Source: UBA4417 sp031550085 (lineage in GTDB: Bacteria > Bacteroidota > Bacteroidia > Bacteroidales > UBA4417). From it: a DNA stretch of 63,091 bases. The notes below the pieces were generated by a model that did no database searches, was not told the DNA's origin, and worked only from the letters and a program-made list of their open reading frames with translations. The DNA is taken from the NCBI GenBank assembly GCA_031550085.1, contig JAVBOY010000052.1, positions 1 to 63,091 on the forward strand. Direction: 5' to 3'. The position numbers and the translations under genes were made by a program. Below, one piece after another: positions 9,229 through 18,489 of this stretch (position 1 is its first letter; every line of letters starts with the position of its first letter).

Positions 9229-10595
9229 AGGCTTTCACCCATGACTTCCTGACGCGGGTGTTTTTCGTCGTTGACCAGATGGTACGGCCCGTTTTTGATT
9301 TTTTTATTCAATAAATACAGGAAGAGCACAAACAAGAGCGTGTAAACCAGCGAAAACAGGATCAACGAAAACCAGATCTGGCTTGTGCTTACCGACTGCG
9401 ACAGGGCATCTTTGGTTCTCAGCAACCCATAAACAATCCACGGTTGGCGCCCTACCTCGGCAGCAATCCACCCCACCTGGTTGGCCAGTTGCGGAAAAAT
9501 AACGCCGATTACGAATAATTTCATCAACCATTTGGTTGTAAACAAGCGGTGGCGCCACCAAAGGAAGCTTGCCAGCAACGTCATGCCGATCATGGTCAAT
9601 CCCAAAAGTACCATCAAGTGGTAGGATTGGAACACCAAATTCACCGCATCGGGACGTTCGTCGGGTTGAAATGCACTCAGGCCCTTGACAGGAGCTTTAA
9701 AATCCTGATGGATTAAAAAGGAAGTTCCTCCGGGAATACCGATTCCGTGGGTCTTTTGATTTTTTTGATCTACCCAGCCCACCAGGTAAAGCGGAACCGG
9801 AGCCAACGAGTCGTAATGTCCTTCGAGGGCAGCCAATTTGGTGGGCTGATTTACCGAAACACCGCTTGCCGAACTATGTCCCGAAACCAACTGCAATACG
9901 CAAGCCACCGTGGCAAAAATCAAAGCCAGCTTAAATGCCGGAACCGAGATTTCCAGATATTTCCGTTTCAAAATATAGTAGGCATTGACGCTTAATACAA
10001 AAAATGCCCCCGTAATCACAGCAGCAATCAGCGTATGTGTGATCCGGTCGACGGTCGACGGATTAAAAACCATCGCCCAAAAGTCGGTGATTTCGGCTTT
10101 TTGAGCAGCGCCTTCACCCACAATCCGGTAACCGGCGGGAGTTTGCATCCAACTGTTTGCCACCAGAATCCAGACGGCTGAAAAGATTGACCCGATAGCA
10201 ACTCCCAGGGTGGAAATAAAATGCACCCATTTGGGAACGCGGTTCCAACTGAAAAGCATGACACCCAAAAATCCCGACTCCAAAGCAAAAGCAAAAAGCC
10301 CTTCGGCTGCCAGGGCGCTGCCGAAAATATCGCCCACATAGCGCGAATAGGCCGCCCAGTTGGTGCCGAACTCAAATTCCATCACGATGCCCGAAGCTAC
10401 GCCAATGGCAAAAATGATGGCAAATATCTTGACCCAGAAACGGGTCATGGTTTCCCAAATTTTATTTTTGGTCAACAAATATTTTCCTTCCATAAACACC
10501 AACACCAAGCCCAAGCCAATGCTCAAAGGCGGGAAAATGTAATGAAACGCAATGGTGTAGGCAAATTGAATGCGTGCGAGTATTTCTGCTGTCAT
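9225..10595 (-). CDS. cydA: Cytochrome bd-type quinol oxidase subunit I
   Basis: 456 residues with about nine membrane helices. Hallmarks are FAYTIAFHYIFPPLS (heme-ligand His near 18), DRITHTLIAA (His near 187), the quinol-site block VNQPTKLAALEGHYDS, and AAEVGRQPWIVYG with the invariant GRQPW. The loop after the quinol block is short, as in the CIO-type subfamily. The subunit oxidises quinol and passes electrons to O2 at heme d. The partner cydB normally follows at once; here the gene ends against the convergent deacetylase gene and no cydB is present anywhere in the window, so this is an orphan subunit or is paired in trans. Confidence 0.95.
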   Translation of the reverse strand: MTAEILARIQFAYTIAFHYIFPPLSIGLGLVLVFMEGKYLLTKNKIWETMTRFWVKIFAIIFAIGVASGIVMEFEFGTNWAAYSRYVGDIFGSALAAEGLFAFALESGFLGVMLFSWNRVPKWVHFISTLGVAIGSIFSAVWILVANSWMQTPAGYRIVGEGAAQKAEITDFWAMVFNPSTVDRITHTLIAAVITGAFFVLSVNAYYILKRKYLEISVPAFKLALIFATVACVLQLVSGHSSASGVSVNQPTKLAALEGHYDSLAPVPLYLVGWVDQKNQKTHGIGIPGGTSFLIHQDFKAPVKGLSAFQPDERPDAVNLVFQSYHLMVLLGLTMIGMTLLASFLWWRHRLFTTKWLMKLFVIGVIFPQLANQVGWIAAEVGRQPWIVYGLLRTKDALSQSVSTSQIWFSLILFSLVYTLLFVLFLYLLNKKIKNGPYHLVNDEKHPRQEVMGESL

Positions 10596-10719
10596 CGGTT
10601 CCGTTTTTGGAGGTTAAAAGATATGAAAGCACTTTTTTATGCGAAATTATACTTTTTTTGCAACCGAAACACCTCAAAATGCAAAAGCCATTTTTTAACA
10701 AGCCTCAAATCAATTTTCG

Positions 10720-10727
10720 TAAATTTG
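10720..10727 (+). promoter_or_regulatory. -7 box very close to the antiporter start
   Basis: TAAATTTG matches TAnnTTTG and ends only seven bases before ATG 10735. Transcription would begin about at the start codon, implying an almost leaderless mRNA, or the box is not used. Confidence 0.5.
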
Positions 10728-10734
10728 CAGGGTT

Positions 10735-12828
10735 ATGTTTTGTAGCATTTTCACGTTTTTTCTCGACGCATCCAACTGGAAGTTATACCTCTCAAATCCG
10801 ATCCTGGTATTCGCCATTTTGCTCGCACTCATCCTGTTAGTGCCCATCCTTTTCAAAAAATTGCACATTCCCAGCGTCATTGGCTTGCTGCTGGCCGGAA
10901 TTGTTATAGGACCCAACGGCCTCAACATCATTGTATTGGGCGAAAGCATGAAGCTTTTGGGTACTACGGGCTTGCTTTACTTGCTGTTTTTGGTCGGATT
11001 GGAACTTGATTTGCAAGCATTCGCAAAAAGCCGCAACCGGAGCATCATTCACGGTTTTTATACGTTTGCTATTCCCTTTTTGATGGGCTTCGCCGTTACC
11101 TTTTTCTTGCTGAAATACAGCCTGATGCCTTCGCTTTTAATCAGCAGTTTGTTTTCGGCGCATACGTTAATCTCCTACCCCATCGCCAGCCGCCTGGGAA
11201 TCAGCAAAAGCGAAGTTATGAACGTCATCATCGGAGGAACCATCCTGACCGATACGGCGGTTTTCATTCTGCTTACCGTGATTTCCGGGGCTTCGGGAGG
11301 AGAGCTGAATCCGTTGTTCTGGGTAAAAATGATTGCTTCCCTGGCCGGCTTCTTATTCATCATTGTCTGGGGTGTTCCGCGAATGAGCCGCTGGTTTTTC
11401 AAAAACCTGGAAACCGACAGTGGGTCGCAATACATTTACGTGCTGCTGATTTTATTTGCTTCCGGCTTCCTGGCCCATCTGGTCGGAATCGAACCCATTA
11501 TCGGCGCTTTGTTTGCCGGCCTGGCTTTAAACCGGCTGATACCACATACTTCTCCCCTGATGAACCGCGTGGTATTTATCGGAAATACCTTGTTTATTCC
11601 GATTTTCCTGATTAGCGTGGGTATGCTGGTCGATTTCAGGGCTTTTTTCACGGGTACCCATACGTTGATTTTAGCTGGAATTTTTACGGCGATTGCCATT
11701 GGGGGAAAATTCCTAGCAGCCTGGGTCACGCAAAAAACTTGCCATTATTCGCCCGTCGAGCGGAACCTGATGTTCGGCCTTACTTCGGCGCGTGCCGCAT
11801 CAGTGATTGCCGTAGTAACCGTAGGGATGGAAATTCATCTGGTGGGATTGGAAGTTTTGAACGGGGTGATCATCGTTATCTTGATCTCGTGCCTGGTATC
11901 TTCTTTTGCCACGGAAATTTACGGGCGAAAAATGGCTTTGACTGCAACAGCCAACAACATCGTCAGCAATTCCGAATCGCAAGAGCGTATCCTAGTACCG
12001 GTGGCCAATCCGGCAACCGTCGAAAACCTGGTTGATTTTGCCATCCTCATCCGCCAAAACCGGACATCCCAGCCTATTTACATGCTCACAGTAGTACGGG
12101 ATGACGTGAATGCCTCGGAACAGATCCTGAAGAACAACAAAGTGTATGAATCGGCTATTTCTCATGCCGCCGCATCGGATGTGAAACTGGAATTGATTTC
12201 GCGCGCCGATTTGAATATTGCCAACGGCATTTCACGCGCTATCCGCGAAACATTGATTACCAAAATGGTGATCGGCTGGAACGGGCATCATACGACATCT
12301 CATTTCTTTTTCGGCACTTTGCTGGATCAGGTATTGGTTCAATGCAAACAGATGATTACGGTCGTGAAGCTGCAAACGCCTTTGAACGTGATTTCACGTG
12401 TTATTGCTTGCGTACCGCCCAACGCCGAAAAGGAATCGGGTTGTTCGGAATGGTTGCAAACCTTGTTGCTACTTGCACAGCGGACTTCGTCGAAATTGAT
12501 TTTGTATCTCCCCGAACCCTCCCTCGCGAAAATAAGCGCCTACATGGAGCAGCAAAAGATTTCCGTAGAGTGGGAAATTGTCGAAAGTTTGAAGTTGAAT
12601 GAGATTTCGCCGTTTGCAGATTTGTTGCGTGAAAATGATTTGTTTGTTGTAATTTCGGCACGGAAACAAACGTTATCGCACCAAAACTACATGGAACAGT
12701 ATCCGCGTGAGTTGGCAAAGAGTTTTTCAAACCGGAGTTTTATCATTATTTACCCCGAACAAAAAGATGTCGACTCGCTCGAAGCTATTGTGGACTCGGA
12801 AGAAATGAAACCGATTTTTAAGCGATAA
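10735..12828 (+). CDS. Kef-type Na+(K+)/H+ antiporter with C-terminal universal-stress-like domains
   Basis: 697 residues. Residues 15-400 form the CPA2/Kef antiporter fold with 12-13 hydrophobic helices, including IPSVIGLLLAGIVIGPNGLN, LLFLVGLELD and the LFGLTSARAASVIAVV helix. Residues 415-690 are soluble and resemble two universal stress protein-like halves (RILVPVANPATVENLVDFA; VIACVPPNAEKESGCSEW). The protein would exchange monovalent cations for protons in the inner membrane, with the tail as a regulatory domain. It is divergent from cydA across 139 bases. No other in-frame ATG occurs before residue 80, which supports this start despite the very short leader. Confidence 0.9.
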   Translation: MFCSIFTFFLDASNWKLYLSNPILVFAILLALILLVPILFKKLHIPSVIGLLLAGIVIGPNGLNIIVLGESMKLLGTTGLLYLLFLVGLELDLQAFAKSRNRSIIHGFYTFAIPFLMGFAVTFFLLKYSLMPSLLISSLFSAHTLISYPIASRLGISKSEVMNVIIGGTILTDTAVFILLTVISGASGGELNPLFWVKMIASLAGFLFIIVWGVPRMSRWFFKNLETDSGSQYIYVLLILFASGFLAHLVGIEPIIGALFAGLALNRLIPHTSPLMNRVVFIGNTLFIPIFLISVGMLVDFRAFFTGTHTLILAGIFTAIAIGGKFLAAWVTQKTCHYSPVERNLMFGLTSARAASVIAVVTVGMEIHLVGLEVLNGVIIVILISCLVSSFATEIYGRKMALTATANNIVSNSESQERILVPVANPATVENLVDFAILIRQNRTSQPIYMLTVVRDDVNASEQILKNNKVYESAISHAAASDVKLELISRADLNIANGISRAIRETLITKMVIGWNGHHTTSHFFFGTLLDQVLVQCKQMITVVKLQTPLNVISRVIACVPPNAEKESGCSEWLQTLLLLAQRTSSKLILYLPEPSLAKISAYMEQQKISVEWEIVESLKLNEISPFADLLRENDLFVVISARKQTLSHQNYMEQYPRELAKSFSNRSFIIIYPEQKDVDSLEAIVDSEEMKPIFKR

Positions 12829-13162
12829 CTTTTTAGTAAACAAGTTGACGAGTAGACTAGTAAACAAGTTTCTAATTGAAAATGGAAAATTGAGAGTTGA
12901 AAATGATACCAATAAACAATTAAACAACCATTTCACTCTTCACTGTTCACACTTCACACTATACGATTAAAACAGAATAATACTAGATTAAATTATCGCA
13001 TTCGATCAAAACCAAATATAGTAACCTATTTCACCTGTTTCACCTTGTACCGTTCACCGTTCACAAATAAACAGTTCAACAACTAAACAAACTACTCACC
13101 CTTCACTGTTCACACTTCACAAAAAAAACGATTCAACAACCAAGCACCTCAACATAAAAGAA
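12829..13162. repeat. Mosaic intergenic repeat block, copy 1
   Basis: This non-coding gap is built from short phrases that recur in other gaps of the window: an AACAAGTTGACGAGTAGAC phrase, a GAAAATGGAAAATTGAGAG phrase, a TTCACTGTTCACACTTCAC phrase and a core at about 12963-13018 (ACGATTAAAACAGAATAATA...). The core recurs at 15737-15790 and inverted at 23641-23697. No gene or hairpin terminator is seen. Confidence 0.8.
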
Positions 13163-14434
13163 ATGATCGCCCCGCTTGCAGAAATATTACGGCCTACGAG
13201 TCTAGACAATTACATCGGCCAGCTCCATCTGGTCGGCGAGAATGCGATTTTACGGAATGCCATTGAAAAAAACACCGTCCACTCGATGATTTTTTGGGGG
13301 CCGCCCGGTGTCGGGAAAACCACGTTGGCCATGATCATCGCCCAGCAAAGCAAGCGCCCGTTTTATACACTGAGCGCCATCAATTCGGGCGTGAAGGACG
13401 TGCGCGAAGTGATCGAGAAAGCGAAAAACGACAGTTCGCAGCCGGTTTTGTTTATCGATGAAATCCATCGTTTCAGCAAGTCGCAGCAAGATTCGTTGCT
13501 TCATGCAGTCGAAAAAGGAATTGTGATTCTGATCGGCGCCACTACCGAAAATCCCTCGTTTGAGGTGATTTCGCCTTTGCTTTCGCGTTGCCAGGTTTAC
13601 ATCCTGAAAACATTGGATGAAGAGGATTTGCTGCGCATTCTGGAAATTGCCCGGCAAAAACTGGAAGAATTTTCGAATGAAAAAATCATTCTGGAAGAAA
13701 CCGGAGCTTTGCTGCGGATATCGGGAGGCGATGCGCGAAAACTGTTGAATGCCATTGAATTGGTGGTAAAATCGGCGCCCCGGCAAGAAGGAGAACCGAT
13801 AAAAATTACCAACGATTTGGTTTTAAAAGTGATCCAGAAAAATCTGGCGATTTACGATAAAAAAGGCGAAATGCATTACGATGTCATTTCAGCTTTTATC
13901 AAATCGGTGCGCGGAAGCGATCCCAACGCAGCCTTGTATTATTTAGCCCGCATGTTGCAAGCGGGCGAAGATTTGTTGTTTATTGCCCGCCGCATGGTGA
14001 TTTTAGCTTCGGAAGATATCGGCAATGCCAATCCCATGGCTTTGATCCTAGCTAACAATTGTTTCGAGGCGGTAAATAAAATCGGTTACCCCGAAAGCCG
14101 CATCCTGTTGGCGCAAACGGTAACCTACCTGGCTACTTCGCCCAAAAGCAATTCCACGTATCTGGCCATCGACCAGGCATTGGCTTTTGTAGAAAAAACC
14201 GGCGATTTGCCGGTACCTTTGCATTTGCGCAACGCACCCACGAAATTGATGAAGAAAATGGGATACGGAAAGGATTACGAATACGCACACAACCATCCGC
14301 ACCATTTTGTCAACATCGAATTTTTACCCGATGAAATTATCGGAACCAAGTTTTACGAACCGGCCGATAATGCCCGCGAACGCGAAACACGGGCCATTCT
14401 GAAACGGCTGTGGGAAGGAAAATATAATTATTAA
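13163..14434 (+). CDS. rarA: Replication-associated recombination protein A (AAA+ ATPase)
   Basis: 423 residues, the normal length for RarA/MgsA. Walker A is GPPGVGKTT near residue 47; Walker B with its extension is LFIDEIHRFSKSQQD near 97-111; sensor 1 lies in IGATTENPSFEV. The C-terminal part contains the conserved SVRGSDPNAALYYLARML and ASEDIGNANP blocks and the tetramerisation region. It acts at stalled replication forks, related to clamp-loader ATPases. It stands alone, flanked on both sides by the mosaic repeat spacers. Confidence 0.96.
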   Translation: MIAPLAEILRPTSLDNYIGQLHLVGENAILRNAIEKNTVHSMIFWGPPGVGKTTLAMIIAQQSKRPFYTLSAINSGVKDVREVIEKAKNDSSQPVLFIDEIHRFSKSQQDSLLHAVEKGIVILIGATTENPSFEVISPLLSRCQVYILKTLDEEDLLRILEIARQKLEEFSNEKIILEETGALLRISGGDARKLLNAIELVVKSAPRQEGEPIKITNDLVLKVIQKNLAIYDKKGEMHYDVISAFIKSVRGSDPNAALYYLARMLQAGEDLLFIARRMVILASEDIGNANPMALILANNCFEAVNKIGYPESRILLAQTVTYLATSPKSNSTYLAIDQALAFVEKTGDLPVPLHLRNAPTKLMKKMGYGKDYEYAHNHPHHFVNIEFLPDEIIGTKFYEPADNARERETRAILKRLWEGKYNY

Positions 14435-14676
14435 TCTTTTAGTAGACAAGTTGAGGAGTAGACAAGGTACAAGTTAACGAGTTTTAATGCAGAAAGCAGA
14501 ATGGAAAAAGCAGAATGGATTACGAATGATTTTTTTTAGTAAACAAGTAGACCAGTAAACGAGGTTTACTTGCAGAAAGGAAAAAGCGGAAGGCAGAACG
14601 AATAAACAAACAACGAACAACAACCTTTTCACGCTTCACATTTCACAAATAAACAGTTCAACAACTCAACATTAAA
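14435..14676. repeat. Mosaic intergenic repeat block, copy 2 (short)
   Basis: The spacer carries the same phrases as the neighbouring gaps (TAGTAGACAAGTTGAGGAG, AGTAAACAAGTAGACCAG, CAGTTCAACAACTCAAC) but lacks the longer core. No coding frame is seen. Confidence 0.75.
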
Positions 14677-15492
14677 ATGACCTTCAAAGATTTTTTACCC
14701 AATATCAAACATGCCGAATCGGGCAACTTCTTTCTGCTCGCTGGTCCTTGCGTGGTGGAAGACGAAACCTCGCCTTTTGCCATTGCCGAAGAATTGATAC
14801 GAATTACGGATAAATACCGAATTCCTTTTGTATTCAAGGCTTCGTACCGCAAAGCAAACCGTTCGAGCGAAAAATCGTTTACCGGAATCGGCGATGAAAA
14901 AGCATTAAACGTATTAGCCGCAATTCGTGAGAAATACAAAGTACCCATTGTGACCGATATCCACACGGAACAAGAGGCCGAACTGTCAGCCCCGTTTGTC
15001 GATATTCTGCAAATACCGGCATTTTTGTGCCGCCAAACGGAATTGCTCCGTGCAGCAGCGCGTACCGGCAATGTGGTGAATATCAAAAAAGGGCAATTCG
15101 TGTCGGGAGAGGCCATGAAATTTGCTGTCGAAAAAGTGCAATCGGCCGGAAATCCCAAAGTGATGCTAACCGAACGCGGTTCCATGTTCGGATATTCCGA
15201 CCTGGTGGTCGACTATCGCAACATTCCCGAAATGCAGGCATGCGGGGTTCCGGTAGTTTTGGATGTAACACATTCGTTGCAACAACCCAACCAGCCGGGC
15301 GGCGTCACAGGCGGAAATCCACATCTGATTGAAACCATTGCCAAAGCCGGCGTAGCCGTTGGAGTGGATGGGTTATTTATGGAAACGCATCCCAATCCCG
15401 CCCTTGCCAAATCGGACGGCGCCAACATGTTGCGGTTGGATTTGATGGACGCTTTGCTCGAAAAACTCGTACGGCTGAGGGAAGCGCTATGA
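14677..15492 (+). CDS. kdsA: 3-deoxy-8-phosphooctulonate (KDO-8-phosphate) synthase
   Basis: 271 residues, the normal family length. Conserved blocks are LAGPCVVEDE near 21, FKASYRKANRSS near 54-65, VTDIHTEQE near 94, LQIPAFLCRQTEL near 111, KKGQF near 136 and DVTHSLQQPN near 200. The enzyme condenses arabinose 5-phosphate with phosphoenolpyruvate to make KDO-8-P for the lipopolysaccharide inner core. It is cytoplasmic. lpxB lies 1.7 kb downstream with a glycosyltransferase between them, so the region is biased to LPS synthesis, although each gene has its own long spacer and probably its own promoter. Confidence 0.97.
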   Translation: MTFKDFLPNIKHAESGNFFLLAGPCVVEDETSPFAIAEELIRITDKYRIPFVFKASYRKANRSSEKSFTGIGDEKALNVLAAIREKYKVPIVTDIHTEQEAELSAPFVDILQIPAFLCRQTELLRAAARTGNVVNIKKGQFVSGEAMKFAVEKVQSAGNPKVMLTERGSMFGYSDLVVDYRNIPEMQACGVPVVLDVTHSLQQPNQPGGVTGGNPHLIETIAKAGVAVGVDGLFMETHPNPALAKSDGANMLRLDLMDALLEKLVRLREAL

Positions 15493-15929
15493 TTAATTGA
15501 AAATGGAAAGTTGAAAATTGAGAATTGAACTTAGCGAAGCGATCTCATGAGGCGAAGCCGAATAAAATTGAAAATGAGTTTTATACGAATGAACTTTTTA
15601 GCTAACGTGTTTACAATAATCTCCGTGCAACTCTGTGAATTCTCAGTGGTTCTCAGTGTAACTTCTTAGCAGAAAGGATTTTTGATACAAATAAACAATT
15701 CAACAGTTCAACAATTAAACAAGCATTTTACTTTATGCGATTAAAATAGAATATTATTAGATTGAATTATCGTGATTTGTAAAACCAAGTATACCAACCA
15801 TTTTCCCATTTCACTGTATAAACAATTAAACAGTTAAACGATTAAACAGCTACCTCACCCTTCACGGTTCACAAATAAACAGTTCAACAACTCAACGATT
15901 CAACAATTGAACAAATTTCCCCCGATTTT
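15493..15929. repeat. Mosaic intergenic repeat block, copy 3 (with CTCTGTGAATTCTCAGTGG phrase)
   Basis: A 437-base non-coding gap. 15620-15680 holds the phrase CTCTGTGAATTCTCAGTGG and AGCAGAAAGGATTTTTGATA. Next come an AATAAACAATTCAACAG phrase and the core GCGATTAAAATAGAATATTA at 15737. In the same order, but inverted, these modules fill 23590-23830, so this is one composite repeat of about 200 bp rather than chance low complexity. The tail (15815-15925) is more of the AACAATTCAAC type phrase. Confidence 0.82.
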
Positions 15930-17066
15930 ATGAGGATTGCAGTCAATACACGGCTTTTATTACCCAACCGGTTCGATGGAATCGGCAATTTTACTTTTGA
16001 AACCTTAAAACGCATCACGCAGCAGCATCCTGAACACGAATTTATTTTTCTCTTCGACCGCAAGCCGCAACCCGAAAGCCTGTTTTCCGAAAATATCACG
16101 CCGGTGGTATTATATCCGCAGGCGCGGCATCCTTATTTGTGGTATTTGTTTTTTGAATGGGCGGTTCCGTATGCTTTGAAAAAATACAAGGCCGATTTGT
16201 TTCTTTCTACCGACGGCTGGGTTTCGTTGCGTACGAAAGTGCCTACTGTCAACGTCATGCATGATTTGGGTTTTGAGCATTATCCTTCCCATTTGAAGCC
16301 GCTCTTCTACAAATACAGCAAATACTATTTCCCACGTTTTGCCAAAAAGGCCGTTCGGCTGGCTACCGTCTCCGAATTTTCGAAACAAGATATTTCAAAG
16401 CTTTATCAAATTCCGCCCGATACCATTGATGTGATTTATAGCGGAACACGCACCGATTACGTTCCTCTTGATGCACAAACGCAACAGGAAGTACGAAATC
16501 AATATTCACAAGGAAATCCGTATTTCCTTTATATCGGTTCCATTCATCCGCGTAAAAATCTGGAAAATCAATTCAAGGCGTTTGATTTATTCAAAACGAA
16601 AACCAACTCGCCGGCAAAGTTTGTGGTGGTGGGGGCAAAGTGGTGGGGCGACGAAATCAACGACACCCTCAACAGCCTGAAATTTAAAGAGGATATTCTC
16701 TTTTTGGGTAATTTGCCCACAGCCGAAGTAAGCCGCTTGTTGGCTTCGTCCGTTGCCTTGATGTTTGTTTCCGTTTTTGAAGGATTCGGCGTGCCCATCA
16801 TGGAAGGGTTTCATGCCGAAACAGCGGTTATTACGGGAAATGTTTCTTCCATGCCGGAAATAGCCGGGGATGCGGCTCTTTTGGCGGATCCGTTTTCCGT
16901 GGAAGAAATTGCGGAAGCCATGCAAAAAATAAGTGAACATCCGGATTTGCGGCAAGATCTGATTGAAAAAGGGAAATTACGGAAAGACCTGTTTACTTGG
17001 GACAAAACCGCTGCTAAACTATGGGAGTGCATTGAAAATAGTGGAAAAATGAAAAATGAAAATTGA
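15930..17066 (+). CDS. Glycosyltransferase family 4 (GT-B fold)
   Basis: 378 residues. The N-terminal Rossmann half starts MRIAVNTRLLL with FDGIGNFTFETL. The C-terminal donor-binding half has FLYIGSIHPRKNLENQ near 200 and FVSVFEGFGVPIMEGFHAE near 280, the E-x7-E motif of GT4 enzymes. It would transfer a sugar from an activated nucleotide donor, probably in LPS or capsule building given kdsA upstream and lpxB downstream, but donor and acceptor are unknown. No membrane segment is seen; it is predicted cytoplasmic or membrane-associated. Confidence 0.9.
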   Translation: MRIAVNTRLLLPNRFDGIGNFTFETLKRITQQHPEHEFIFLFDRKPQPESLFSENITPVVLYPQARHPYLWYLFFEWAVPYALKKYKADLFLSTDGWVSLRTKVPTVNVMHDLGFEHYPSHLKPLFYKYSKYYFPRFAKKAVRLATVSEFSKQDISKLYQIPPDTIDVIYSGTRTDYVPLDAQTQQEVRNQYSQGNPYFLYIGSIHPRKNLENQFKAFDLFKTKTNSPAKFVVVGAKWWGDEINDTLNSLKFKEDILFLGNLPTAEVSRLLASSVALMFVSVFEGFGVPIMEGFHAETAVITGNVSSMPEIAGDAALLADPFSVEEIAEAMQKISEHPDLRQDLIEKGKLRKDLFTWDKTAAKLWECIENSGKMKNEN

Positions 17067-17153
17067 AAGTGAATTACAAGTAAACGAGTTAACAAGTTCC
17101 CCTTTAGAGTTTTAAAAACAACCAAATAAAAACACGCGTCAAAAAAAAAATCC

Positions 17154-18266
17154 ATGAAATACTATATCATAGCCGGCGAAGCATCGGGCGATTTGCACGC
17201 ATCCAAATTGGTTCGTGAGTTGAAAAAAATCGACGGTTCGGCTCAGATCAGGGCTTGGGGCGGCGACAAAATGCAACAAGCGGGCGCCGAACTGGTAAAA
17301 CATTACCGCGACCTGGCTTTTATGGGTTTTGTGCAAGTGGCGTTGAACCTGAGAACCATCTTCCGCAACCTGGATTTTGCGAAAAAAGACATTACGGAAT
17401 TCAAGCCGGATGTATTGATTCTGGTGGATTATCCGGGATTTAACCTGCGTATTGCCAAGTGGGCCAAGGAACAAAACATCCGGATCTGTTATTACATTGC
17501 GCCTCAAATGTGGGCCTGGCACCAATCGCGCATTCACAAGCTTCACAAATACTGCGATCAAACGATTGTAGTATTGCCTTTCGAGCCCGAATTCCATGCC
17601 AAATTCGGATACAAAGCCGAGTTTGTCGGCCATCCGTTGCTGGACGAAGTAAACGAAACGCCATTCTCCGATCCGGCAACATTCCGGAAAGAGCACGGCC
17701 TGGATGAGAGGCCCCTTGTGGCTTTGCTTCCGGGCAGCCGGAAACAGGAAATCAAGAAGAATCTGCCTTCCATGCTCAGCGTGGTGGATCGTTTTCCGGG
17801 GTACCAATTTGTCATCGGCGGCGTGGACAGCCTGGGAAAGAATTTTTACACCCCGTTTTTTAAAAAACAATCGGTAAAAATCGTTTTCGGACAGGCTTAC
17901 AATCTGTTGCATCATGCGGATGCCGCTTTGGTTACCTCCGGAACGGCAACCTTAGAAACGGGATTGATCGGAACACCGCTGGTCGTTTGTTACAAAATCA
18001 ACGGATTTATGGCTTTTCTGGCCAAGCATTTTTTACGGGTCAGATATATTTCATTGGTAAACCTGATTCTCGACAAACCGTTGGTAAAAGAATTGACCAA
18101 CAACCTCAACGCCAAAACGCTCGAAGAGGAGCTGAACCTGTTGCTTTTTGATAAGGAAAAACAAGAGTTGTACCGGCAAAACTATGCCGGCCTTCGGAAA
18201 TTATGCGGCGAAAGCGGCGCTTCGGCCCGGGTAGCTTCGTTAATTTACAACCGGTTTTTATCGTAA
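17154..18266 (+). CDS. lpxB: Lipid-A-disaccharide synthase
   Basis: 370 residues, the family's usual length. The start MKYYIIAGEASGDLHASKL is the LpxB signature. Other blocks are GGDKMQQAG near 35, FMGFVQVALNL near 57, LVDYPGFNLRIAKWA near 87-101, YYIAPQMWAWHQSRI near 110, LLPGSRKQEI near 189 and VTSGTATLET near 260. The enzyme joins UDP-2,3-diacylglucosamine and lipid X to form the lipid A disaccharide at the inner membrane. The gap to the glycosyltransferase is 87 bases and includes a fragment of the mosaic repeat phrase. Confidence 0.97.
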   Translation: MKYYIIAGEASGDLHASKLVRELKKIDGSAQIRAWGGDKMQQAGAELVKHYRDLAFMGFVQVALNLRTIFRNLDFAKKDITEFKPDVLILVDYPGFNLRIAKWAKEQNIRICYYIAPQMWAWHQSRIHKLHKYCDQTIVVLPFEPEFHAKFGYKAEFVGHPLLDEVNETPFSDPATFRKEHGLDERPLVALLPGSRKQEIKKNLPSMLSVVDRFPGYQFVIGGVDSLGKNFYTPFFKKQSVKIVFGQAYNLLHHADAALVTSGTATLETGLIGTPLVVCYKINGFMAFLAKHFLRVRYISLVNLILDKPLVKELTNNLNAKTLEEELNLLLFDKEKQELYRQNYAGLRKLCGESGASARVASLIYNRFLS

Positions 18267-18329
18267 CCGATAGATTTTCATTCTTTTCCAAAACTTTTAG
18301 CAGGACTTTCCCAATTTGATTTGTTTTCG

Positions 18330-18337
18330 TAATTTTG
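18330..18337 (+). promoter_or_regulatory. -7 box of the tRNA-Arg gene
   Basis: TAATTTTG fits TAnnTTTG and lies 12 bases before the first base of the mature tRNA. No consensus TTTG is seen at the -33 distance. Confidence 0.6.
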
Positions 18338-18349
18338 CAGCCTTCATAT

Positions 18350-18422
18350 GGCTCCGTAGCTCAGGGGATAGAGCAACTGCCTTCTAAGCAGTCGGTCATT
18401 GGTTCGATTCCAATCGGAGTCG
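18350..18422 (+). tRNA. tRNA-Arg (anticodon UCU)
   Basis: All four stems fold by eye: acceptor GGCTCCG/CGGAGTC with one G-U pair, D arm GCTC/GAGC, anticodon stem ACTGC/GCAGT with loop CTTCTAA (anticodon TCT), and T arm ATTGG/CCAAT around TTCGATT. The discriminator is G and the CCA end is not encoded. It reads AGA codons. Confidence 0.96.
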
Positions 18423-18444
18423 CTGAATAAAATCAAGCGTTTGT

Positions 18445-18477
18445 AAGCCTTTCAGAAATGAGAGGCTTTTTTGTTTT
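18445..18477 (+). terminator. Rho-independent terminator after tRNA-Arg
   Basis: Stem AAGCCTTTC / GAGAGGCTT with loop AGAAAT is followed by a T run. It lies just past the convergent permease gene's end and may protect it from read-through. Confidence 0.8.
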
Positions 18478-18489
18478 GTATTCTTTCTT

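Noticed and set aside
10221..10840. Plus-strand frames over the cydA start and the cydA-antiporter gap
   Set aside because: They overlap cydA antisense or the start of the antiporter in another frame, and no protein family is apparent.
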